From Shimia sediminis (lineage in GTDB: Bacteria > Pseudomonadota > Alphaproteobacteria > Rhodobacterales > Rhodobacteraceae), in contig NZ_RYZK01000010.1 in assembly GCF_003990645.1 (NCBI RefSeq), positions 95,985-159,984 on the forward strand: 64,000 bases of DNA. The letters run 5' to 3'. Both the position numbers and the translations under genes were made by a program. Below are positions 17,955 through 27,174 of the stretch, piece by piece. Under the pieces are notes generated by a model, which worked only from the letters and a program-made list of their open reading frames with translations, was not told the origin of the DNA and did no database searches. Each line of letters starts with the position of its first letter. Position 1 is the stretch's first letter.

Positions 17955-18818
17955 ATGAAGAAGCAGAACATGAACCGCGATTGGATCGCCACCGCCCGCA
18001 CCCTGTCCCAGGCCCTGCCCTATCTGCAGCGCTACACAGGGGCGATTGTTGTCATCAAGCTCGGCGGTCACGCTATGGGCAGCGACGAAGCGATGGATGA
18101 TTTCGCCCGTGACGTGGTGCTGATGCGCCAGGTCGGCGTCAACCCGGTGATCGTGCATGGTGGTGGCCCGATGATCAACGCGATGCTGGAGCGCCTTGAA
18201 ATCCAATCGGAATTCGTCGACGGCAAACGGGTTACCGATGCCGCCACCGTCGAAGTTGTGGAAATGGTGCTGTCGGGCGTCGTCAACAAGCGCATCGTTC
18301 AGGCCATCAACGGTCAGGGTGGCAAGGCCGTCGGCCTTTCGGGCAAGGACACCAACCTCATGGTCTGCGATCAGACCAACCCGGACCTTGGATTTGTCGG
18401 CACCCCTGCGGAAATGAACCCTGACTTCCTGCACGAATTGTTCGCCACCGACACCATCCCCGTGATCGCCCCCCTGGGCGCGGGCCGCAATGGCGAAACC
18501 TTCAACGTCAACGGCGACACCGCCGCCGGTGCCATCGCTGCTGCCCTCAAGGCTGATCGCCTGCTTCTGCTCACCGATGTGGCTGGGGTCAAAGGCGCCG
18601 ATGGCGATGTCATGACCGAGTTGAAGGCCCAGCAAATTCGCGACCTGACTGCGGATGGCACCATCGCAGGCGGTATGATCCCCAAGACCGAAACCGCGCT
18701 CAACGCCATCGACGGTGGAGTACGCGCTGTGGTCATCCTCGATGGTCGCGCGCCCAATGCCTGCCTGCTCGAACTGTTTACAGAACACGGTGCAGGCTCT
18801 TTGATCCGAGGAGACTGA
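17955..18818 (+). CDS. argB: Acetylglutamate kinase
   Basis: This 287-residue amino-acid kinase has [23 protein letters not shown], the [14 protein letters not shown] region and the C-terminal [18 protein letters not shown]. It phosphorylates N-acetylglutamate in arginine biosynthesis. I chose ATG 17955 with AGAGGAC upstream; an earlier in-frame start at 17874 would add 27 unconserved residues reaching back towards the SDR start. Confidence 0.97.
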   Translation: MKKQNMNRDWIATARTLSQALPYLQRYTGAIVVIKLGGHAMGSDEAMDDFARDVVLMRQVGVNPVIVHGGGPMINAMLERLEIQSEFVDGKRVTDAATVEVVEMVLSGVVNKRIVQAINGQGGKAVGLSGKDTNLMVCDQTNPDLGFVGTPAEMNPDFLHELFATDTIPVIAPLGAGRNGETFNVNGDTAAGAIAAALKADRLLLLTDVAGVKGADGDVMTELKAQQIRDLTADGTIAGGMIPKTETALNAIDGGVRAVVILDGRAPNACLLELFTEHGAGSLIRGD

Positions 18819-18832
18819 ACTCAGGGCTTACA

Positions 18833-18852
18833 ATATTCCGCAGACGGAATAT
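18833..18852. promoter_or_regulatory. Dyad ATATTCCG-CAGA-CGGAATAT between argB and desaturase-like gene
   Basis: This perfect 8-base inverted repeat with a 4-base loop starts 15 bases past the argB stop and lies about 35 bases before the next start. No U-run follows on the plus strand, so it is either an operator or a processing hairpin rather than a terminator. Confidence 0.45.
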
Positions 18853-18887
18853 ATCTATCGAACCCCCTTTTGTGAAAAGGAACCGCG

Positions 18888-19682
18888 ATGGAAAACGAAG
18901 CCCTGATCCGCCTGTCCGTCTTTGCCGGCCTCTTTACGCTATTCGCGGTGATCGAGGCCCTCGCCCCGCGCCGTGCCCGCAGCCAGCCGCGCAGCACCCG
19001 CTGGGTCACCAACTGGGGCATGACCATCCTCAACACCATCACCATGCGCCTGATGGCGTTTGGCCTGCCGCTACTGGCCGTTGGCGCGGCCATGGATGCG
19101 GGGCAACAGGGCTGGGGCCTCTTCAACCAGGTCAATCTTGGTGTCTTGCCCGAGACTCTGCTCGCGATACTGATCTTTGATTTTGCCATCTGGACGCAGC
19201 ATCTCATCACCCACAAGGTGCCGATCCTCTGGCGCCTGCACCGTGTCCACCATGCGGACCGCGACATTGACGTGACCACCGCGATCCGTTTCCATCCCGT
19301 GGAAATCGCCTTGTCGATGCTGCTCAAGATCGGTCTGGTCTACCTGCTTGGTCCTTCGGCACTGGCCATCATCCTGTTCGAAATCCTGCTCAATGGCACC
19401 GCCATGTTCAACCATGCCAACATGCGCCTGCCCTTGGGGCTGGACGCTGCCCTGCGCACAATTCTGGTCACGCCCGACATGCACCGGGTGCATCATTCCG
19501 TAAAACGTCGCGAACATGACAGTAACTATGGGTTTGCCCTGTCAATCTGGGATCGAATGTTCGGCACCTACATCGCCCAACCCGAAGCCGGGCATGAGAA
19601 TATGGCCATCGGCCTGCAATGGCAGGACGAGCGCCCCTCAAAGCTTGGCTGGAGCCTCTGGCTCCCGTTTCGGAGAAAGTGA
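18888..19682 (+). CDS. Sterol desaturase/fatty acid hydroxylase-family protein
   Basis: This 264-residue membrane protein has four or more hydrophobic segments and the histidine clusters of the di-iron membrane hydroxylase family: HLITHK, HRVHHAD, NHANM and HRVHHS. Members hydroxylate or desaturate lipids such as fatty acids, sterols or carotenoids. The lipid acted on here is unknown. It is preceded by GAAAAGGAACCGCG and its stop overlaps the start of the ferredoxin-like gene. Confidence 0.9.
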   Translation: MENEALIRLSVFAGLFTLFAVIEALAPRRARSQPRSTRWVTNWGMTILNTITMRLMAFGLPLLAVGAAMDAGQQGWGLFNQVNLGVLPETLLAILIFDFAIWTQHLITHKVPILWRLHRVHHADRDIDVTTAIRFHPVEIALSMLLKIGLVYLLGPSALAIILFEILLNGTAMFNHANMRLPLGLDAALRTILVTPDMHRVHHSVKRREHDSNYGFALSIWDRMFGTYIAQPEAGHENMAIGLQWQDERPSKLGWSLWLPFRRK

Positions 19683-20338
19683 TGTATGACCTGATTGCCA
19701 AAACGGCGGCAACCTATCAGCTGGACATTTTCGGCGGCTTTCATCCCGACCCAGATGACGACATCCTGAACGGCGCTCAGACCCTGCTGTTACTGGGGCC
19801 AAAGGAACCCGGGTTCTGGCCCTACTTCACGACAAGCCCCGAGTATCTGGATGGCACGCCCAATCCGGTGGATCGCTGGTCATCGCGCACGGTGACCGCG
19901 CTCGCCACCGCCTTCAATGCTCAGCCCTATTTTCCCTTTACCGGCCCGCCATATCAGCCGTTCTTCAAATGGGCCGAGCGCAGCGGACGGTGCCATCAAT
20001 CTCCGATAAACCTTTTGGTGCATGATACCGCAGGATTGTTCACGTCTTTCCGCGGTGCCCTTGGCTTTGGCAATCGATTCGATCTGCCGCCCGCGCCGCC
20101 CAATCCCTGCGACAGCTGCGCTGAGCGACCCTGTCTGACAACTTGTCCGGTCGGTGCGCTCTCGGAAGGGGTCTATGACGTTAACACCTGCCGCGAGGCA
20201 ATTGGCACAAATGACCCCGGCAATTGCCTGGCGCGCGGATGCGTCGCGCGGCGTGCTTGCCCCCCCTCGCGAGCCTATGGCAGACTCGAGGCGCAATCTG
20301 CCTATCACATGCGAATGTTTCTGGAAAATGGCGCTTAG
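19682..20338 (+). CDS. 4Fe-4S ferredoxin-like protein
   Basis: This 218-residue soluble protein has a cysteine cluster near the C terminus: CDSCAERPCLTTCPVGAL, then VNTCREAI, CLARGC and RRACP. The first part matches a C-x2-C-x4-C-x3-CP iron-sulfur site and the rest resembles the double-cluster arrangement of QueG-type proteins. The N-terminal 150 residues show no motif I recognise. It overlaps the preceding hydroxylase gene and the following SixA-like gene, so it may supply electrons to the di-iron membrane hydroxylase; that link is inference from gene order. Confidence 0.75.
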   Translation: MYDLIAKTAATYQLDIFGGFHPDPDDDILNGAQTLLLLGPKEPGFWPYFTTSPEYLDGTPNPVDRWSSRTVTALATAFNAQPYFPFTGPPYQPFFKWAERSGRCHQSPINLLVHDTAGLFTSFRGALGFGNRFDLPPAPPNPCDSCAERPCLTTCPVGALSEGVYDVNTCREAIGTNDPGNCLARGCVARRACPPSRAYGRLEAQSAYHMRMFLENGA

Positions 20339-20825
20339 ACTCATCCTCACCCGCCACGCCAAATCAAGCTGGAAACAGCTGGATTTGCCTGACCATGCCC
20401 GCCCCCTGAACAAACGCGGCCGCGCGTCGACAGAAGCCATCGGAGACTGGCTTCGGAGCGAGAATTGGGTGCCGGATGAGATGCTGAGTTCCGACGCCGC
20501 GCGGACGCGAGAAACGGCGGAACTCATGGGGTTTGACGTTGATCCGGTCTTTCTGGCTGCGCTCTATCACGCCGGTTCCACGATGATGCTGAAACACCTG
20601 CAGAGCGCGACCGGCGCAACCGTGGTGATGATCGGCCATAACCCCGGAATAGCCGAATTTGCCGAACGGCTGGCACGGGATCTACCCGCGCACCGGCGCT
20701 TTCTGGACTATCCGACCTGCGCCACAACGTTGTTCGAATTTGATGCGGACACCTGGGCCGACGTGTCCTTTGGCACGGGCAAGGTGAGGGATTTCGTAAT
20801 CCCACGGGAGTTGGTGGCCGCATAA
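20328..20825 (+). CDS. SixA-like histidine phosphatase
   Basis: This 165-residue member of the histidine phosphatase superfamily has the catalytic RHA/RHG-type motif LILTRHAKSSW at the N terminus, SSDAARTRETAE, and the second histidine in MIGHNPGIAEFA. SixA relatives dephosphorylate phosphohistidine proteins; the target here is unknown. The ATG at 20328 lies inside the end of the preceding ferredoxin-like gene (11-base overlap). A perfect hairpin follows its stop. Confidence 0.88.
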   Translation: MALRLILTRHAKSSWKQLDLPDHARPLNKRGRASTEAIGDWLRSENWVPDEMLSSDAARTRETAELMGFDVDPVFLAALYHAGSTMMLKHLQSATGATVVMIGHNPGIAEFAERLARDLPAHRRFLDYPTCATTLFEFDADTWADVSFGTGKVRDFVIPRELVAA

Positions 20826-20827
20826 GA

Positions 20828-20851
20828 AAAGGCGGGGAAAACCCCGCCTTT
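20828..20851. terminator. Bidirectional intrinsic terminator between sixA-like gene and aapP
   Basis: A perfect 10-base stem AAAGGCGGGG/CCCCGCCTTT with an AAAA loop lies between two convergent genes. Short U-runs are present on both strands. Confidence 0.85.
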
Positions 20852-20874
20852 CCAGTAGCCTATACCTAAGAGAC

Positions 20875-21666
20875 TTAATGACCCAGGATCTGGCTGAGGA
20901 ACAGTTTGGTCCGCTCGCTCTTGGGGTTGTTGAAGAACTCTTCCGGTTCGTTCTGTTCCACGATCTGACCGGCATCCATAAAGATCACTCGGTTCGCGAC
21001 CTGACGGGCGAAGCCCATCTCGTGCGTCACGCAAAGCATCGTCATGCCCTCTTCGGCCAGTTCGATCATGGTGTCGAGCACCTCTTTGATCATCTCCGGG
21101 TCAAGCGCCGAGGTCGGTTCGTCAAACAGCATGATGCGCGGGCGCATGCAAAGCGAACGGGCAATCGCCACACGCTGCTGTTGTCCACCCGAAAGCTGAC
21201 CGGGGTACTTGTCGGCCTGCTCGGGGATCTTGACCTTTTCAAGGAAGTGCATCGCTGTTTCTTCGGCTTCTTTCCGGGGCGTCTTGCGCACCCAGATCGG
21301 GGCCAGCGTGCAGTTCTCCAGAATGGACAGGTGCGGGAACAGGTTGAAGTGCTGGAAGCACATGCCAACCTCGGACCGGATCTTGTCGATGTTTTTCAGG
21401 TCCGAGGTCAGCTCGATCCCATCCACGACAATCTTGCCCTGCTGGTGTTCCTCCAGCGCATTGAGACAGCGGATCAGGGTGGATTTGCCCGAGCCCGAAG
21501 GCCCGGCAATCACGATCCGCTCGCCCTGATTGACGGTCAAGTTGATGTCGCGCAACACGTGGAACGATCCGTACCACTTGTTCATGCCAGAGATTTCGAT
21601 GGCGACCTCGTCAGAGACCTGCATCTTGGAGCGATCGATTTCGCGATCTGTTGTAAGTTCAGACAT
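20875..21666 (-). CDS. aapP: General L-amino acid ABC transporter ATP-binding protein
   Basis: This 263-residue ABC ATPase has Walker A ([10 protein letters not shown]), the Q loop, the signature [15 protein letters not shown], Walker B ([14 protein letters not shown]) and the H-loop (CVTHEMGFA). It powers the AapJQM importer and is the last gene of the minus-strand aapJ-aapQ-aapM-aapP operon, 12 bases after aapM. The Aap system of rhizobia and marine alphaproteobacteria takes up a broad range of L-amino acids. Confidence 0.95.
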   Translation of the reverse strand: MSELTTDREIDRSKMQVSDEVAIEISGMNKWYGSFHVLRDINLTVNQGERIVIAGPSGSGKSTLIRCLNALEEHQQGKIVVDGIELTSDLKNIDKIRSEVGMCFQHFNLFPHLSILENCTLAPIWVRKTPRKEAEETAMHFLEKVKIPEQADKYPGQLSGGQQQRVAIARSLCMRPRIMLFDEPTSALDPEMIKEVLDTMIELAEEGMTMLCVTHEMGFARQVANRVIFMDAGQIVEQNEPEEFFNNPKSERTKLFLSQILGH

Positions 21667-21678
21667 TTGCAGAACTCC

Positions 21679-23166
21679 TTATTTGTGGCCAGTCTGAAGC
21701 TTGCGCTCCAGGTACATGGAATAACGGGACATCGAGAAACAGAAGACAAAGAACAACACGGCGATAAAGCCATAGAGCTCCCAGACAACCCCGTTCCAGT
21801 TCGCATCAGCGCGGATCGCATTGGTCAGACCCAGCGGGTCAAGCAGGCCAATGATCGACACCAGCGTGGTGTCTTTGAAAACGCCGATAAAGGTACTCAC
21901 GATGCCAGGGATCGAGATCTTCAGAGCCTGAGGCATAATGACAAGGCGTTGCGCCTGCCAATAGTTCAGTCCCAGAGAATCCGCGCCCTCGTACTGTCCC
22001 GTCGGCAAAGCCGCCAGACCGCCCCGCACCACCTCGGCCATATAGGCCGCGGCAAACAGGGTCACCATGATCAGCACCCGCAGGATGATGTCAAAGTTGG
22101 TACCCGGAGGCATGAACACGTTCAGCAACGTCGATGCGACGAACAACAAGGTGATCAGCGGCACACCGCGGATGAACTCGATAAAGCCCACGCACAGCGC
22201 CTTGACGATCAACAGGTCCGACTGACGCCCCAATGCCAGAACGATGCCCAGGGGCAGTGATCCGACGATGGCCACAACGCCGATTGTGATCGACAACATA
22301 AAGCCACCAAACTTGCGGCTTTCGACCGCCTCAATCGACAATGGGATGATGCTTTCCATCACACCGGCAAATGTGCCGACAAGGAACAGCCACCAGATGA
22401 TTGCGGCCAACGGACCAGCAATCAATCCAGCAAGTCCGCCCACCGTCTTGGCCAATGCGGCATAGACGTAGTATCCAATCACAAACCCGAGAATGGCCCC
22501 GATTGGCACCCAAAGGGACCCACCCCAGAGCAACCAGGGGAAAATGAACGGGAACAGCGCCGAAAAAATCAGCGGATTGGGCAGGCGTTTGGCACCTTGG
22601 GCAATCTGCTCGGCCCGGTCCGCCTTGTCTGTCGCGAACAAAGTATAGGCGAGATACGCCGCACCTGCAGCCGACAGGATACGCAGCACCCATGCGATGA
22701 TGCCACCAAAGGCAAATGTGGCCAGCAGGATCACAACCGCCAACAGGAACCAGTTCATCCGACGCGAGATCATGTTGAACAAGATCGGAATGACGGCCAC
22801 GAACATCAGACCAAACGTCACAATGGGACGCCAGTAGAGGTCGGACGGATAAAAGCCGAACATCAGCTGGATCCAGCGTTCACGGATCACGCCCCAACAG
22901 GCGCCAGCAAAATGCCCTTCTTTACCCTGCGCATGCAGAATTTCACGGCACTCGTTCAACGAGCCAGCATTCCAGGTCGGAGAAAAGACCCATGGCAGCA
23001 AAGCCGCCAAAGTGTAGAAAATCGCCGCCAGGGACAAAATCGTCATCACCGAGTTTCCAATACCCGAGAACAGGTTCTCGCGCACCCAGCCGATGATCCC
23101 AACCTCGGACGCCGGTGGCGCCTGCTCGGGGAGCATGTCTTTGCGGACAAATCCAATATCAGACAT
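21679..23166 (-). CDS. aapM: General L-amino acid ABC transporter permease
   Basis: This 495-residue permease is longer than most HisM-type permeases, as is usual for AapM/AapQ. It has many hydrophobic segments and a C-terminal BPD_transp_1 core. Its EAA loop reads EVVRGGLAALPTGQYEGADSLGL. Its start is one base after the aapQ stop, so translation is coupled. It forms the membrane channel with AapQ. Confidence 0.93.
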   Translation of the reverse strand: MSDIGFVRKDMLPEQAPPASEVGIIGWVRENLFSGIGNSVMTILSLAAIFYTLAALLPWVFSPTWNAGSLNECREILHAQGKEGHFAGACWGVIRERWIQLMFGFYPSDLYWRPIVTFGLMFVAVIPILFNMISRRMNWFLLAVVILLATFAFGGIIAWVLRILSAAGAAYLAYTLFATDKADRAEQIAQGAKRLPNPLIFSALFPFIFPWLLWGGSLWVPIGAILGFVIGYYVYAALAKTVGGLAGLIAGPLAAIIWWLFLVGTFAGVMESIIPLSIEAVESRKFGGFMLSITIGVVAIVGSLPLGIVLALGRQSDLLIVKALCVGFIEFIRGVPLITLLFVASTLLNVFMPPGTNFDIILRVLIMVTLFAAAYMAEVVRGGLAALPTGQYEGADSLGLNYWQAQRLVIMPQALKISIPGIVSTFIGVFKDTTLVSIIGLLDPLGLTNAIRADANWNGVVWELYGFIAVLFFVFCFSMSRYSMYLERKLQTGHK

Positions 23167-23167
23167 A

Positions 23168-24424
23168 TCAGCGCTCCTTCAGTTTGACGGATTCGTTGTA
23201 CCAGTTCATCACTGCTGAAATGCTCAGCGAAATGATCAGGTAACACAGCATGAGCAGCAACAGCGTCTCAAGCTCGCGTCCGGTTTGGTTGAGGGTGATC
23301 CCGCCCAGTGTGCCGGTGATGTCCATGTAGCCCACGGCAATCGCCAGCGACGAGTTCTTGGTCAGGTTCAGATAGTTCGAGATCAGCGGCGGAATGATGA
23401 CCCGCAGCGCCTGAGGCAGAACCACAAGGCTCATGATCCGGTTTGACCGTAACCCCAGCGCCGCTGCCGCCTCGGTCTGACCATGGCTGATCGCCATGAT
23501 GCCCGCCCGAACGATCTCGGCAATAAAGGCCGCCGTATAGAGCGACAAAGCCAGCCACAACGCAATCAAGGAGTTCCGCATATGCGTGCCACCCTTGAAG
23601 TTGAAGCCCTTCAGCTCGGGATAACCAAGGTGAAAGCCCAGCGCGACCAGAACGATCAGCGTCGGAACGGCGATCAGACCCAGGTTGATATGCCATGTTG
23701 TCGGACGTTCACCCGTAGCTTCCTGAATACGGTTGGCACGTGCAGTCACTTTGCGTGCCGCATAGATACCACCAAACAGAGCCGCGAGAATGACCAACAG
23801 GTCAATGCTGATCCCAAAGGCGCCAAACACTGAGATGTCACCCAATCCCCGCGAGAACAAAGGCTCCGGGATATAGATGCCGCGGTTTGTAAAGGCGACA
23901 GTGTCAAACAGCTTCATCGTGGCTTCGGGGTTGTCCCCCCTAAAGGCGCGTGGTGCCGGCAGCGTCTCGATCAGGATCGCCATGGTGAACACGATCCACA
24001 ACAGCACAGGCACGTTACGGAAGAATTCAACATAAACCGTCATGATCTTGGAGATCAGCCAGTTTTTAGACAGGCGCAGGACACCGATGATCACACCCAG
24101 AACCGTTGCGGTCGCACAGCCCATCACTGCCACAAGCAGCGTGTTGAGCAATCCGACAAATGCAGCGCGCAAATGGGTGCTTTGCGAGTTGTAGTCGATA
24201 AGGCGTTGGTTGATGTCATAACCTGCAGGCTCGCCCAGGAACCCAAAGTTGGGTTCTTTGCCCAGGGTCGCAAGGTTCTGTGCAGTGTTTGAAATCAGCC
24301 AGCCGATCAAAAGCATGAACCCGATCAGCGCGACGATCTGAATTGTCATCGAACGATACCGGGTGTCGTATATCAGCATACCCAGCTGAAACGACTCCTT
24401 CGGAGGGTCGGTCAAAGTTGTCAT
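23168..24424 (-). CDS. aapQ: General L-amino acid ABC transporter permease
   Basis: This 418-residue permease has hydrophobic segments throughout and a split BPD_transp_1 domain, with the EAA loop in EIVRAGIMAISHGQTEAAAALGL. It pairs with AapM. It is separated from aapJ by 129 bases that include a strong hairpin, a common way to keep the binding protein in excess over the permeases. Confidence 0.93.
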   Translation of the reverse strand: MTTLTDPPKESFQLGMLIYDTRYRSMTIQIVALIGFMLLIGWLISNTAQNLATLGKEPNFGFLGEPAGYDINQRLIDYNSQSTHLRAAFVGLLNTLLVAVMGCATATVLGVIIGVLRLSKNWLISKIMTVYVEFFRNVPVLLWIVFTMAILIETLPAPRAFRGDNPEATMKLFDTVAFTNRGIYIPEPLFSRGLGDISVFGAFGISIDLLVILAALFGGIYAARKVTARANRIQEATGERPTTWHINLGLIAVPTLIVLVALGFHLGYPELKGFNFKGGTHMRNSLIALWLALSLYTAAFIAEIVRAGIMAISHGQTEAAAALGLRSNRIMSLVVLPQALRVIIPPLISNYLNLTKNSSLAIAVGYMDITGTLGGITLNQTGRELETLLLLMLCYLIISLSISAVMNWYNESVKLKER

Positions 24425-24514
24425 ATGGGAAGTTCCCCGTTGCGCGGCCTTGTTTTTTTGTGGCTTTTTGCCGGTGGCCGTTTTTTTTGAACTTTATGTA
24501 TGCGCTAGATGCGC

Positions 24515-24543
24515 AAAGGGCGCGGAAATATTCCGCGCCCTTT
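24515..24543 (-). terminator. Strong intercistronic hairpin after aapJ
   Basis: A 13-base perfect stem (24515-24527 with 24531-24543) begins 11 bases past the aapJ stop. No long U-run follows on the minus strand, so it probably works as a partial terminator or mRNA-stabilising structure between aapJ and aapQ. Confidence 0.7.
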
Positions 24544-24553
24544 GTCGTTGTAT

Positions 24554-25570
24554 TTAGCGGAAGGGCGGCGAGTAGATCAGGCCGCCATCGGTCCACTGAG
24601 CGTTCAGGCCACGGGCCAGAGCGATCGGGGTGTTTTCACCGATGTTCTTCTCAAACAGTTCACCGTAGTTGCCACCAGCCATGATGGCCGATTTGGCCCA
24701 GTCAGCCGACAGGCCGAGCATCTCGCCCAGGTTACCTTCGGTACCCAACAGACGGTTCACTTCGGGGTTGTCGGTGCCAGCGGCCAGTTCACCAATGTTG
24801 GCCGAGGTCACGCCCAGCTCTTCAGCAGTGATCAGCGCGTTCAGGGTCCAGCGAACCACGTCGCCCCAGTTGTTGTCGCCATGGCGAACAAGCGGACCAA
24901 GCGGCTCTTTCGAGATGATTTCAGGCAGCAGCACGTGTGCGCCCGGATCTTCGAAAGTGGCACGTGTCGCGGCAAGGCCCGACGCGTCGGTGGTGTAAAC
25001 GTCGCAGGCACCAGCCAGATACTGTTGCTGCGCTTCAGCGTTGGTTTCAATCGGAACCGGCTCGTAGCTGATGCCATTGGCGCGGAAGAAGTCCGCGAGG
25101 TTCAGCTCGGTTGTGGTGCCGGTCTGGATACAAACGGTTGCGCCGTCCAGATCCTTGGCCGAGGACACGCCCAGCTCAGAAGGAACCATAAAGCCCTGGC
25201 CGTCATAGTAGTTGACGCCCACGAAGGTGAACTTGAGGTCCACATCGCGCGAGAAGGTCCAGGTGGTATTACGGGCCAGCATGTCGATCTCGCCTGAGGC
25301 AAGAGCGGTGAAGCGGGTTTTACCAGTGGTCGGTACGAATTCGACGGCAGCCGGATCGCCCAGAACCGCGGCAGCAACCGCACGGCAGACGCCAACGTCA
25401 AAGCCATCCCAGTTGCCGTTCGCGTCGGGCGCAGCAAAGCCGACGAGGCCGGTGGTGACGCCGCAGTTCAGCTTGCCGCGCGCTTTGACATCGTCCAGCG
25501 TACCAGCAGCAGCAGCGCCGGCCGCCAAGCCAGCAACAGTCAGCGCACCAAAAATTACGGATTTTTTCAT
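24554..25570 (-). CDS. aapJ: Periplasmic L-amino acid-binding protein
   Basis: This 338-residue solute-binding protein has a signal peptide (MKKSVIFGALTVAGLAAGAAAA) and the SBP_bac_3 fold: GKLNCGVTTGLVGFA, DVGVCRAVAAAVLGD, FTALASGEIDMLARNTTWT, and DLDGATVCIQTGTTTELNLADF. It delivers amino acids to AapQM. I chose ATG 25570 with AGGAAGAGG upstream; an in-frame GTG at 25594 would precede the signal peptide with charged residues. It is the first gene of the operon. Confidence 0.96.
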   Translation of the reverse strand: MKKSVIFGALTVAGLAAGAAAAGTLDDVKARGKLNCGVTTGLVGFAAPDANGNWDGFDVGVCRAVAAAVLGDPAAVEFVPTTGKTRFTALASGEIDMLARNTTWTFSRDVDLKFTFVGVNYYDGQGFMVPSELGVSSAKDLDGATVCIQTGTTTELNLADFFRANGISYEPVPIETNAEAQQQYLAGACDVYTTDASGLAATRATFEDPGAHVLLPEIISKEPLGPLVRHGDNNWGDVVRWTLNALITAEELGVTSANIGELAAGTDNPEVNRLLGTEGNLGEMLGLSADWAKSAIMAGGNYGELFEKNIGENTPIALARGLNAQWTDGGLIYSPPFR

Positions 25571-25785
25571 TTTTACCTCTTCCTGATGGTTCACCCATTT
25601 AGGGTGTTATTTTCCGGCCGAGTGAGACCGGGTTGGATAAAGCAAAGGGTGCTCCCCCCCTTACAGGCACTCAGTTTGGGCGGAATCATCGCAAAACGTC
25701 AAGAGCCGCATCAAGGATTTCAATCATTACGCGCACAAATAATCGTAATCCCGCCCCCCTGACAGCAAGCATATGAAAATGCACA
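25571..25785 (-). promoter_or_regulatory. aap operon upstream region
   Basis: This 215-base region is AT-richer than its surroundings and should hold the aap promoter. A dyad ATTACG-N12-CGTAAT lies at 25726-25749. A weak promoter candidate on the minus strand is TTGCTG with a GATTAT-like -10 that overlaps this dyad. Neither is strong enough to call alone. Confidence 0.35.
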
Positions 25786-26496
25786 TTATTTTTGCGAAAG
25801 TCGGAAAAAGCGATCCGCATGCAAAAACGCTTGGCGCTTTATCTCGGCATGTTCGGTAGCTTCTTCGTCCGAACCCCACTGTTGTTCCTGCCAGTCTTCG
25901 TCCACCCGGGAAAGGGCCCAAAGCTCTTCAATGGGGCGCGCTTGATGCACTGCGGCAAAGCCAAGGATCAAAGATCCCGACAGGCTGACAAGGTCGTGAA
26001 ACGCTGCCATTTCAAAGTTCGTGAGGGCGTGAACCTGCTGCCGCAACCGGGCCAAAGCTTCGGGCGGCTGAGCCACGTGAATAACCCCACTCACCGGAGC
26101 CAGTTCCGCGCCCAGCGTTGACGCGGCCCAAGCCAACATCGGGTCCCACTTTTCCGCCTGTCGCGCGATCAGCTCGGCTGGCTGCGTGGCTCGGTAACAC
26201 AACAGGTCGGATCCACCATATTCAGCCAGCATTTCGGCAACCTCGCCATGCTGCTGGCCCACCTTGTCGATCGCCGCATTGGCTGAACGTGTCACCGGCA
26301 TAGTCCGGGGATCGATTTCGTCTTCCTGAGCTTGCCATTCAGCTGCAATAGCGTCAGCCATCGCTCGAGTCGGTACTGTGAGTGAGACCTTGGCGGGAGT
26401 CTTTACCCGACGCCCGTCCAGTTCTATCGCGAACCCTCCGTCATCGCTGGCAACTCGCGCCGCTTTCCAGAACCGTTTCTTTGCCCAACCGCTCAT
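25786..26496 (-). CDS. ATP12-family F1-ATPase assembly chaperone
   Basis: This 236-residue protein matches the ATP12 family: FAIELDGRRVKTPAK, AIAAEWQAQEDEIDP, MPVTRSANAAID and GGSDLLCYRA. In mitochondria and alphaproteobacteria it binds the F1 alpha subunit during ATP synthase assembly. It is followed within three bases (on the transcript, preceded) by the HAD hydrolase gene, so it belongs to the minus-strand series rluC-like, HAD, ATP12. Confidence 0.92.
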   Translation of the reverse strand: MSGWAKKRFWKAARVASDDGGFAIELDGRRVKTPAKVSLTVPTRAMADAIAAEWQAQEDEIDPRTMPVTRSANAAIDKVGQQHGEVAEMLAEYGGSDLLCYRATQPAELIARQAEKWDPMLAWAASTLGAELAPVSGVIHVAQPPEALARLRQQVHALTNFEMAAFHDLVSLSGSLILGFAAVHQARPIEELWALSRVDEDWQEQQWGSDEEATEHAEIKRQAFLHADRFFRLSQK

Positions 26497-26499
26497 GTT

Positions 26500-27174
26500 T
26501 CAGTTCCCCAAAATCTGTTCCAACGCCTGCGGCAGCGCGGAAAAAGCATCGATCACCACATCCGCTGCTGCCAAGGCCGCACGGTCGTGATACCCCCAAC
26601 TGACACCAATCGCAGCAATGCCTGCCGCGCGCGCCATCTCCATGTCATAGCTGGTGTCACCTACCATCACGGCCCTTGCCCCCTCTACACCACTTTCTTG
26701 CAGAGCAGCGTGCAGCATCGACGGATGTGGTTTCGAAGGGTGGAAATCCGCGACCTGCTCGGTCACGAACATGTCTTGCAGACCATGGCCCTCCAAGAGT
26801 TTGTCGAGGCCCCGGCGCGATTTGCCTGTGGCAACGCCCAACAGTGTATGGTCCTGAGATGACAGCGTGTCCAAGACCTCTCGCGCGCCCGGGTAAAGAG
26901 GCGAGGATTGGACCGTTCCACGCGTTGCGCGCAACTGCATGTAGGCCGCTTTGTAAGCCTCTTCCAGAGTGTGATGCACCTCGCGCGCCGCGGTGGGCGC
27001 CAGGCGCGGCATCGCCACATTCAGCGACAACCCCACAATGCCGAGGATGTCCTCTTGTGATGGCACGGGTATCGCAACCGCGTCAAAGGCCCCCTGCATG
27101 GCAGACAGGATATCGGCCTGACTGTCGACAAGTGTACCGTCCACGTCGAACACCACAAGACGCAGGTCGCTCAT
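26500..27174 (-). CDS. HAD-IA hydrolase (phosphoglycolate phosphatase-like)
   Basis: This 224-residue HAD enzyme has motif I VVFDVDGTLVDSQ (nucleophile Asp near residue 10), motif II in LGVATGKSRRG, and motifs III-IV HPSKPHPSML and MVGDTSYDMEMARAAG. It likely hydrolyses a small phosphate ester; phosphoglycolate is possible but not shown. Its start overlaps the rluC-like stop by four bases (27171-27174). Confidence 0.92.
   Translation of the reverse strand: MSDLRLVVFDVDGTLVDSQADILSAMQGAFDAVAIPVPSQEDILGIVGLSLNVAMPRLAPTAAREVHHTLEEAYKAAYMQLRATRGTVQSSPLYPGAREVLDTLSSQDHTLLGVATGKSRRGLDKLLEGHGLQDMFVTEQVADFHPSKPHPSMLHAALQESGVEGARAVMVGDTSYDMEMARAAGIAAIGVSWGYHDRAALAAADVVIDAFSALPQALEQILGN

Noticed and set aside
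20878-22260. A 460-codon plus-strand frame opposite aapP and aapM
   Set aside because: It is antisense to a conserved transporter operon and has no RBS or motif.
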